DNA from: Microdochium bolleyi
Taxonomy: Eukaryota > Ascomycota > Sordariomycetes > Xylariales > Microdochiaceae
Length of the DNA: 64,000 nt
Reading direction: 5' to 3'
Assembly: GCA_001566295.1 (NCBI GenBank)
Contig: KQ964248.1
Coordinates: 2,914,001 to 2,978,000 of the forward strand
The notes under the pieces are model-generated. The model saw only the letters and a list, made by a program, of their open reading frames with translations. It had not been told where the DNA came from and did not search any database. Positions 56,382-64,000 of the stretch are shown here, piece by piece. A program made the translations under genes and the position numbers. Within the stretch, counting starts at the first letter, position 1; each line of letters starts with the position of its first letter.

Positions 56382-58032
56382 ATGGGCGCCGCTGCCCTCA
56401 ATGGAAATGATCCCGCGAGCGAGGAGGTGAAGAAAGCCATCGCGGAGAGTATCGAATCCGCGAAGAACATCGTGACGACCCTGTGGGAATCAGGGGAGAA
56501 GTTCGACAGAAACATCACCTGTGCCGCAAACGAGCGGCCTCAGGACTTCCTCCTGCCGCTGGAGAAGGTCAGTTTGTGCCACAATCTCTGTGACATGGCG
56601 AGAGTGGACAATTGACACGCTACGTTTCCCATGCTTCCATAGCTCGAGTTCTACATCAGGAGATGTTCCAGACAGGCAGAGAACATAGGAGATTCTACGG
56701 ATAGTGCGTCATCCTTCATGCTCAGGACCTTGGGCTCGCAGTGAATCGTTAGCAGGGCTAATCTGGACTATGTGGCCGAGAAGAATGCTTCGGAAGTCTC
56801 AGTTCGATCCAGCAAGACTCATCCCTGACAAGGGAGGCCAAGGAATCGATCATCGACAATGTGACTACGGTACGTCCCGAGCCCAATTTTCCATGCCACC
56901 TTCTCCTATGGTACATCGTTTATGTTGGGATGTGCCAATGGAGCAGCCCTGGTTTGCACCAGTCAATGATATAAGATAAGCTAACACGGCGGCCCCGTGC
57001 CCGTCTCCGCAACCAGACGACGAAGCTGGTCGCCAAATTCAGCATGCTCATGGAGGAGGCGAACGGCGAACTCTGTCAGAATTTCAATCGGCTACTAGAC
57101 TCGGGATTCGCGTCGGTTGGACAGTCGAGACGCGATCACTTTCGCGGTCAAGCCGACAAGTTCGACAGGGAGCTGAAGGAGCTGCAGAAGAAAAGCGAGA
57201 ATCGCAGGGCGTGGAATGGATATAATGGGGACAACGTAAGTGGTGTGCTGGAAGCTTCTGAGTTGGGCCCCCGATATTGGCCGCATCTCGTCTTTGTCAC
57301 CAACGCGCGGCCCCTTGACCCAAGTCTACGGCTAACCGATATCTGGGTTGACACAGCTTTACTTTGATGACTCTGGATCTTCAAAGCCAGGAGGTGGCTT
57401 TGCCTATCTCGCAAACTGGGGTGTAGCACTGGCCGCCAAAATACATGACCGTGAGTGCAGCAGAACCGCGGGGTGTCTCATCGCTGGACGCCTTCACTGG
57501 GCGGAAGAAGCGCATTGCTGATTATCGGCCAACCACGGCTGCGAATGCATAGCCTACGAATCCGATATACAGTCAAAGAAGACCGAGAAGACAAACGCAG
57601 AGGACTGGGTCGACTCGTACAACAAGCAGCGCAAAGAGCTGGTCGACAGGGCCCGAGGTGCGGCGCCGAAGTTCAGGAACGACCTGGACACCATCAACCT
57701 GGTCTGGAAGACGATCTTGGCGGGTGCTCAGCATTTGCAGCAAGATATTCTGCCGGGCTTCAAGGCGGCGCTGGTACGTGTGCAAAATCTACTACGTGCT
57801 TTCCAGTGGGCTCTCTTATGGCCCTCCAATAACTTTCAGACGGGTTATCGATTGGTATGCTGACAAGTTCTGCTTGGCTGTGTGAAACAGGATACTCCAT
57901 CCATGGTTTCAGAGAAGATGGACCAAGCAATAGATATTTGTGAGTATTGTCATGTTCATTGCGGATAGTATTGTTGCTTGTTCGACCTTTTGTTCTTTGA
58001 CTAATGCAATAGTGCTACAGACAGCCGCATAG
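56382..58032 (+). CDS. Unrecognised intron-rich helical protein (cluster gene C)
   Basis: My best model has eight exons: 56382-56567, 56643-56703, 56781-56869, 57017-57235, 57357-57450, 57553-57773, 57891-57939 and 58013-58032 (312 aa). Donors and acceptors are GT-AG and phases agree. The second intron needs a GAG acceptor at 56778-56780, with a branch-like CTAAT about 20 nt before it. The more usual CAG at 56753-56755 leads to a stop codon inside exon 3. There is no signal peptide. The protein is mostly amphipathic helix (AESIESAKNIVTTLWESGEK; KLVAKFSMLMEEAN; DSYNKQRKELVDRARG). A Gly-rich segment (DDSGSSKPGGGFAYLANWG) lies near the middle. No family was recognised. It follows gene B on the same strand and may belong to the same system. 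Exon 3 boundaries are the least certain part. Confidence 0.62.
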
Positions 58033-58719
58033 CCCTCTTCAGCAAGTCGCCCGTGTTCGAGATGCCATAAAGTAGCAAGATTCCGGGTTACTGCCCTAGG
58101 TCACGAGCATCGGGCTCTGGGGACAAAAGCATCTTACTGTATATGAGCAAATCGGAACGTCGGATACTATCGTGATGCTAGGAGTGAAACAGGCAATCTC
58201 TTGCGTCCCATTTAACATGTCTGATTATCACGAATTGCCAGTTATGAGACGGGATAATCCACAGAGATAACTCGCCGCACCGATCAGAGCAGCGGTGACA
58301 TTGGCTTCCTGACTCTCAATGCGCTGACCAAGTCTCGCCTGCACGGCCTGCCAGAACGGTGCCGTTTCGCGCACCATCTTCGACATGGATTCGTCGTTCC
58401 AGCAGCGCGACCCGACGGTCCTTGTATGGTGGTCTCTGTATTCGCGGCCAGATTACCGCAATTGACGCTGCAGGATATCAACCGGTGTATAGTCGTCGCT
58501 TTGAAGACTAGTGCGATGGTTCACCGCTGCCATGATCGCTGTCATCTGTGTTTACGTACGTCTTGCAGGAGCTCGATAATGTACCACAACGGTAGGTGTC
58601 GGGCATCTGCGACCGTCCGTCTGAGGTTGCCTTGTATGTACTTGCATGAGTACATCCTTCCGAAAGGAGACTGAGGGGCTTCTGATGACGTAGTAACGCC
58701 GACACAGGAGCTACCGTGG
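58033..58719. other. Convergent region between gene C and the F-box gene
   Basis: About 690 nt of 3' flanking sequence for two convergent genes. Nothing else was recognised. Confidence 0.5.
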
Positions 58720-60264
58720 TCAAGAACAGCGGCGATCAGGCCAGTCCCGCCAAGGCATATCGATATCACTGCTCGTGGTCGTGTTGCGACTACAGTGCGT
58801 GACGGTCAACGAGACACCCGTGCTTGCGAATGCAGCTTGAACCATTCCGGACGCGCTCGCAAACTCTGCATCGAAATCTTCCGAGGCCGGGCGGACATGG
58901 TCGGTTTCCTTGATCGACGCGAGCACCTTGATGTCTTCAAGATTGGGAAACCCGCCCATCGTCGTATGCCGGGCTAATTCCCGCAGGTCGCCCCATGCAT
59001 GGGAGCCGTCCCACAGGCGGATCACCAGCCGCTGGATCGAGGCCGGCAGCATGGTAGTCAAGCAGTTGTGCGTCGGTAGGCCCGCATCGTGCTGGCGCCT
59101 GCGCTGACAGAACGACGTCTCCTCGAGCGCGAGCTCCCGGAGCTGAGAGAAGCTGGCCAGCGTGCCTGCAGGTAGGCAAGGCTCGGACAGTAGCTGCGAC
59201 GCGTAGCTGCAGAGATCGAGAGTCAAGGCCTGCAGAGTCTCGCGGCAGGGTTGCAGACAGTCGATGAAGTCGCTCGCCGTGGCATGTGCGTCAACTATCT
59301 GCCCGAGAAAGACCGCGGAGGCGCTGAAGTGGAACTCCTCGAGGTTGTGTGCGCTCTCGCATATCTGCCGCAGGAATGCCAGCGACAGCCGAGCCCTGCC
59401 GTCGAAGGCAGACCCAGACAGAACCAAGATACGGAGGCCGGGCAGCCGCACGCCGCGCATGCAGTCTTCATCTGCGTCACCATCAACCAGAATGTTGTGC
59501 AGGACCAGCCGCTCGACTATCGCCCCCGTGGCTCGCAGGAGCACCTGCATGGCAGGGCAGAGGAATGGCATCCCATAGGCCCAGTGAGTGGTCAGATGGA
59601 GCGTCCGGACACGGGAGAGTGGCAGTACCTCAGCAGCGACACCTGCGCGCTTCCGCGCATGGAGATGTGCCGACAGGAGGTGGAGGTCGAAGCCTGCCCA
59701 AGCGTCACCGTCGATTTCCAACCTCAGTCTCTCGAGTTGGGTTGCGTAGATCATGACAAGCTGGATAAAGATGGATTTGATTCGTTCGCCGCCGATGATC
59801 CCACTGGTAGGGAACGGATCTCTGTCGTCGCATATGTCGAGTTGGGTCAAGAGTTCGATGAGGGGGCTGGGCGTCGGCTTCCTCCCCCCGAAGTAGACGT
59901 CTCTGCTCTGTTCGAAGACGCGGATCAGCCCCGCTAGGCGAGCGTCTCTAGACAGCGTGCGAATTAGTTCTTCGGCCTTGGTGATGTGGCGCAAGACGTG
60001 AAAGAGGTGTGGTTGCGCGACCCGCGCGACCGTCTTGGATGTGCGACAGAGCGACGCAAGGGCTCTCTTGTCTGCCGAGTCGTGGCAGTTGGAAAGCTCA
60101 CAGAGGCCATCTGCGACATGGTCGCATTTCTCGCACAGACGTCGACAAATGTTCTCAATAATTTCCTGAGGTAGGTTTGACAGTGTCTGGAGCCTGGGGC
60201 TTGTTTGTAAGTCTGTCGCCATCGCATCGAAAGGGTCCAGGTTGGTAGTGGATGAAGAGGACAT
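58720..60264 (-). CDS. F-box protein, fungal type
   Basis: A single exon encodes 514 aa. An F-box-like motif lies near the N-terminus (LQTLSNLPQEIIENICRRL, about 26-45), followed by a Leu-rich helical region typical of fungal F-box proteins (LASLCRTSKTVARVAQPHLFH). The rest has irregular leucine-rich segments such as LPLSRVRTLHLTTHW, LPGLRILVLSGSAF and FSQLRELALEETSF, suggesting an LRR-like substrate-binding part. F-box proteins bring substrates to SCF ubiquitin ligases through Skp1. Such genes are numerous in filamentous fungi and the substrate cannot be predicted. The start at 60264 is the first ATG of the frame. Confidence 0.85.
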   Translation of the reverse strand: MSSSSTTNLDPFDAMATDLQTSPRLQTLSNLPQEIIENICRRLCEKCDHVADGLCELSNCHDSADKRALASLCRTSKTVARVAQPHLFHVLRHITKAEELIRTLSRDARLAGLIRVFEQSRDVYFGGRKPTPSPLIELLTQLDICDDRDPFPTSGIIGGERIKSIFIQLVMIYATQLERLRLEIDGDAWAGFDLHLLSAHLHARKRAGVAAEVLPLSRVRTLHLTTHWAYGMPFLCPAMQVLLRATGAIVERLVLHNILVDGDADEDCMRGVRLPGLRILVLSGSAFDGRARLSLAFLRQICESAHNLEEFHFSASAVFLGQIVDAHATASDFIDCLQPCRETLQALTLDLCSYASQLLSEPCLPAGTLASFSQLRELALEETSFCQRRRQHDAGLPTHNCLTTMLPASIQRLVIRLWDGSHAWGDLRELARHTTMGGFPNLEDIKVLASIKETDHVRPASEDFDAEFASASGMVQAAFASTGVSLTVTHCSRNTTTSSDIDMPWRDWPDRRCS

Positions 60265-60575
60265 GCCATTTTCTGGGAGCGACTCGTGAGCTCATTAATA
60301 TTGCATGTTCGTAGCCTCAGGCTATAATCCGACCCACACGCGCTTGGACAGTTAACCCAAGACCCCTAGATCCTTTGCCAAGTCCCCGAGGACCTGAAGT
60401 GGCTGTCTTACTATACACACCCAACTGTCCTGCTGGCACTTGACATTCTAGATTGCCGCCAAAACCCTGCGGGACAACAGCACATTCTCAATCCCAACGA
60501 GGTGCTCGGACATATTTCCGCGTTGCATTGCCAGCACCATTCAAGACGGTACTCCGTCTGCGGGCCACTGCCATC
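60265..60575. other. Intergenic region upstream of the F-box gene
   Basis: About 310 nt. It should hold the F-box gene promoter and the 3' UTR of the isochorismatase-family gene. Nothing else was recognised. Confidence 0.5.
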
Positions 60576-61258
60576 CTACTTGATCTCATCACTCTGGATG
60601 ACAGTACCGAACGCATCGGCAATCTCAGCCAGCGCGACGTCGACCAACTGCTTGGCCTGGACGCCAGGGATGTCCCTGTCACCGACAGCGTCCCTGGCGA
60701 CGATGACGTCCCAGCCCTTTTCCGCGCCCTGGCGAGCAGTCGTAGAGACGCAGACGTGAGCCTATGAACACAGCAAGGAAAATAAAAGCCCATGGTCAGT
60801 AAAAATTCCAGAGCGTCATGTACTGGCCGAGAGACTCTCTGCCCGCGGGCCCACAAACATACCATGTATCCCGTGAGCACGACCTTCTTGCGCCCCGTGG
60901 CGGTCAGGATGTCCTGGAGATCCGTCTGCGTGAAGCTGCCCGGGAAGTTCTTGGCGACCGTCTTCTCCCCCTCGCGGGGCTTCAGCTCGTCAAACTCCCG
61001 CGCGAGCTCGGTGCCGGGCGTGAACACGGGTGCCCCCTCGGGCGTGGCGTGCACGACGTGGACCACGGGCGCTCCGGCGTCGCGGTACCGGCCCAGCAGC
61101 GCCGCGATGGCCGCGCGGGACGAGCCGACGTCGGCGACGCGCAGCTTGCCCTGGGCGTACTCGTTCTGCGCGTCGATGATGACGAGCACGCTGTCCGACG
61201 TGGAGGCGGTGGAGGGGGGGGCGCCGACGATGGAGCGGAAGGATGTCGCGGAGGCCAT
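60576..61258 (-). CDS. Isochorismatase-family cysteine hydrolase
   Basis: Two exons, 61258-60863 and 60761-60576, with a 101-nt intron (GTATGT...CATAG), give 193 aa, a normal size for the family. The catalytic triad is visible: D29 in [10 protein letters not shown]103 in [10 protein letters not shown], and the nucleophile C136 in [12 protein letters not shown]. The motif GYMAHVCVST, split by the intron after Met132, and the late [15 protein letters not shown] support the fold. Members hydrolyse isochorismate, nicotinamide or various amides. The sequence alone does not fix the substrate. No signal peptide is seen, so it is probably cytosolic. A downstream MFS exporter gene lies on the same strand, 965 nt away. 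Confidence 0.93.
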
Positions 61259-62223
61259 TGGTGATTGTTGGCGAGGGAGGTGTTCGTTGTTGTATTTGTT
61301 GTAGTAGAGGTCTGCTATTCAAGTGGAAGCTTGGAGGGGCGAGACTGGAATATCTCCCCGCATTATATAGCGTGCCCTTAGCCAAGCCGCAGTCCCGCAG
61401 ATGTGCGGGCTGAACCTAAACCCACCCACGAATAGTGGTGACTAGTGGTGATGTCGGAGACCCAATCATTTGGAGGGGCGGCGGATTGTGCCATTGCCGG
61501 CTTGACAAATGTCATCGTGATGGCGCCGAAATGCCGGGGCCTCATCCCAGCAGCTGAGTGGTTCCGACTCGGCTCTGGAACTTGGATCTAATCAAGGTTC
61601 CGATTTAATCGTGCGGGGAATCCACGGCCACCCTGTGGGCTGTTGGATCCACATCATGGATGGAATGACCGAGATGCATCCGCCGTGTTCGAATCGCCTT
61701 TATCCGTGCCAAAGGCAAGATCGGAATGTGATTTTGGAGCATTGTGCTGAGTGGCTGTGTTCCCACACGGCGCTCCAATATCAAAGGCCACATGACAAAT
61801 CAGATGAGTTCAGCCAGATGTCGAGCACCCAGTCCGTCCTCCGGGACACGCTCTGCAGCGAGCATACTTTTATATCTTCCCTGCGACGGCTGACACCACG
61901 GAACGACCCAAGTTTGTCATTGCCTTTCCCGTGTGCTCGGGGCGGACCACGGAATTCACTTCCGAGCAGTGATGCAACCGTGGCAGCGACACTACGTGAT
62001 CTTGAGCGCATCGGCAACATCACACTCGAGGCGGCCGAGTCAAGTCATGGGACTGCGAGTGGATGAATTTATTCATTTGTAAACATTGCAAATGTGAAAG
62101 AGGACTTGCTCCCTTTGAACAGGCAAGCAACAGCCCCGTCTGTGATCCTCGTCGTCTAAAACGGTACAGGAACAACAACCCAGATGGAAACTCTTTCCGA
62201 TCCCAGAATCGACAAGTGCCCAT
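61259..62223. other. Intergenic region between the isochorismatase-family and MFS genes
   Basis: About 965 nt with no supported gene. It holds the promoter of the isochorismatase-family gene and the 3' UTR of the MFS gene. Confidence 0.5.
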
Positions 62224-64000
62224 CTAGTCCACGACCTTGCCCTCCTTGGCGGCATCCTTGTTGCCCAGCACGTACTTCTCCTGGTGCACCGCGACATGGT
62301 TGTTGAGCAGGTGGCTCGGGTCGCGGATGAAGAAGGCGGCGGCGATGGCGACGACGCCGAGTGGGATGGTCGCGTAGAAGACCATGCGGAACGCGCTGGC
62401 GTACGTGTCCCTGAACGCGGCAGCGGCGGCGGCGAGGACGGCGCCGTTGGCGCTGGCGGGCAGGCCCATGAGCGCGCCGGGCACGCCGACGGCGTTCTGG
62501 ATGACGGCGGGGATCAGCGCGCCCAGGCCCTCCGGGGTCGGGGCGAAGCCCGCGCCGATGGCGGCGCCGGCAATGTTGTTGGCCAGGTCGCGGTTCACGA
62601 TGGACGTCATGATGGTGGTGAAGACGGCGTTGCCGAGGGAGCCGCCGGCGCTGCGGAACGTGCCCATGACGCCGGCCGAGATGCCGAGGTCCTCCTGCGG
62701 CACGAGCAGGCCCGAGGAGACATACGAGAGCACGGTGAGCCAGGTGAAGCACGACTGGCCGAACATGGGCAGGATGGTCCAGCCGAGCTTGTTGTGCGGG
62801 ACCACGGCGGCGTAAGACGCGGTAAAGACGGTCTGGAACATGAGCGCGACGATGAACTGGATCTTGATGTGCTTGAGCTTGTGCACGAGCGAGGGCATGA
62901 TCCAGCCGCCGATGACGCCCGAGATGTTGGCCGCCGTCGCAATGTAGCCGATCTCGACGACATCGTTGGTGAACATGAAGAGCGTGCCCTGGTTGCCGAG
63001 CGTGACCATGGCCTGCCAGATCATGCCGCAGATGAAGAGGATGACGAGGTACACGGTGAACTCGCGGTACATGCGGAAGATCTTGCGCGGGAACAGCGGC
63101 CGCTTGGCGTAGGTGAAGTCGTAGATGAAGGCCGACACGAACATGATGGCGCCGAGCGGGATCGTCGTCGCGACCATGGTGACACTCCACTTGCTCGCGC
63201 CGAGGGACGTGATGCCGACGAGCAGGATGGTGAGGCCCGACGCGAAGAGGAAGAAGGCGACAAAGTCGAGCTCCTTGAACTGCTGCCAACGCGTCTTCTC
63301 GTAGTCGTGGCGCGGGCGGGATGGCGGGAAGTAGCAGACAAAGGTGCCCGCGATGCAGACGACGGCGTAGATGATGGTGATGTAGTAGCACCAGCGCCAG
63401 CTGGCCCGCAGGTAGAGCTGTGTTGCGATGATGCCGCCGAGCGAGCCCCAGGGAATGGTGATGCAGAGCTCGGTCCAGGCGAGGCCGAGGCCGCGATACT
63501 TGTTGGGCAGCAGCTCGCTGATGCCTGGGTATGCCACCATGATGGTGCCGGCGCCGAAGCCTACAAGGGTGGTGCCGGCCACAATGTTCAGCGTCGACTG
63601 CGCGAGGGCGCATACGATCTGCAAATGGGAGGAGTCCGCTGGTCAGTTTTTGATGTGTGATGCGCTGAAATCAATGACTGTTGATGGCTTACCGCGCCTG
63701 CCAGGATGATGGCCTGGCCACCGAGGAGAATCCACCGACGGCCAAAGATGTCACTCATGCCACCAGCAATGGAGAAGGAGACCGCGGCTCCGATGGACCA
63801 GCCACCAGGGATCCAGGCAATGTTCTCAGTGTCGCCCAACGCCATACCGATCTGCTGCAGGATCTGTGCGGGCATGACGAAGGCCGTCGCGATGGCCGGG
63901 ACGTATGTGAGGCCCATGAACTGCAGTGCGTGATGTGATTATCAGCATTTGGATTCTGCGCAGGACAACGGGCTCGGGAGAGACTCACGAATACAGCCAA
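62224..64000 (-). CDS. MFS exporter, TRI12/DHA14-like (5' end cut by window edge)
   Basis: Three exons are visible: 64000-63989 (partial), 63920-63693 and 63618-62224, with introns of 68 and 74 nt. The start lies beyond the window. At least 545 residues are seen. About 12 or more membrane segments are evident. The motif A region GGMSDIFGRRWILLGGQ is in the second visible exon, and the motif C-like stretch GFGAGTIMVAYPGISELLPNKYRGLGLAW in the third (given here by its position; key residues G-x-G-T and P-x-x-x-R). The overall pattern, including FRSAGGSLGNAVFTTI and a C-terminal cytoplasmic tail, resembles the fungal TRI12-like drug or metabolite exporters and some siderophore transporters. No biosynthetic gene cluster is visible inside the window, so the substrate is unknown. 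Confidence 0.88.

Noticed and set aside
62284..63660. A 458-codon frame on the plus strand opposite the MFS gene
   Set aside because: It is a mirror frame of the GC-rich transporter exon, very rich in Asp/Glu/Gly/Arg, with no family features.

Overview
The window looks like a piece of a filamentous ascomycete genome (Pezizomycotina, probably Sordariomycetes). It carries short GT-AG introns of about 50-110 nt, C-ending codon preference in the conserved genes, a HapX-type iron regulator, a secreted tannase/feruloyl esterase, an M43 metalloprotease, and single-copy eukaryotic housekeeping genes such as CAND1, TAF11, COG2, glutamyl-tRNA synthetase, a Dnf3-type flippase and mitochondrial uL1. No rRNA, tRNA, CRISPR array or intact transposon was recognised. 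I supported 18 protein genes. One of these, the MFS transporter, runs off the right edge.

Layout. 0-12 kb is a dense housekeeping block: GTP cyclohydrolase I (-) diverging from TAF11 (+), then the tannase-family esterase (+) and CAND1 (+). From 11.7 to 21.4 kb there is little except one compact, apparently well-expressed gene for a cysteine-free Leu/Gly-rich secreted protein (17.5-18.3 kb). From 21.4 to 35.5 kb the sequence is gene-rich again: the Dnf3-type flippase (+), HapX (-) diverging from COG2 (+), and mitochondrial uL1m (-) diverging from cytosolic glutamyl-tRNA synthetase (+). An M43 protease (-) follows at 37.3-38.2 kb. Then comes an 8.6-kb stretch with no gene I can support; it contains three long poly-C tracts.

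From 46.8 to 64 kb the content is accessory. It starts with a secreted, probably GPI-anchored protein (-). Next are three unrecognised genes arranged as a divergent pair plus a follower (A on -, B and C on +, 48.65-58.03 kb). Then come an F-box protein (-), an isochorismatase-family hydrolase (-) and the 3' part of a TRI12-like MFS exporter (-).

The most interesting part is the A/B/C cluster. Protein A (about 1105 aa) has a strand-rich, collagen-like N-terminal part, a long helical region with a roughly 40-residue hydrophobic hairpin, and a strand-rich C-terminal part. Protein B (about 932 aa) has a helical middle and a Pro/Ser/Thr/Gly-rich tail. Protein C (about 312 aa) is helical and encoded by eight small exons. 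None has a signal peptide that I can see. The architecture of A resembles alpha-helical pore-forming proteins, but this is inference from the sequence only; I do not recognise the families.
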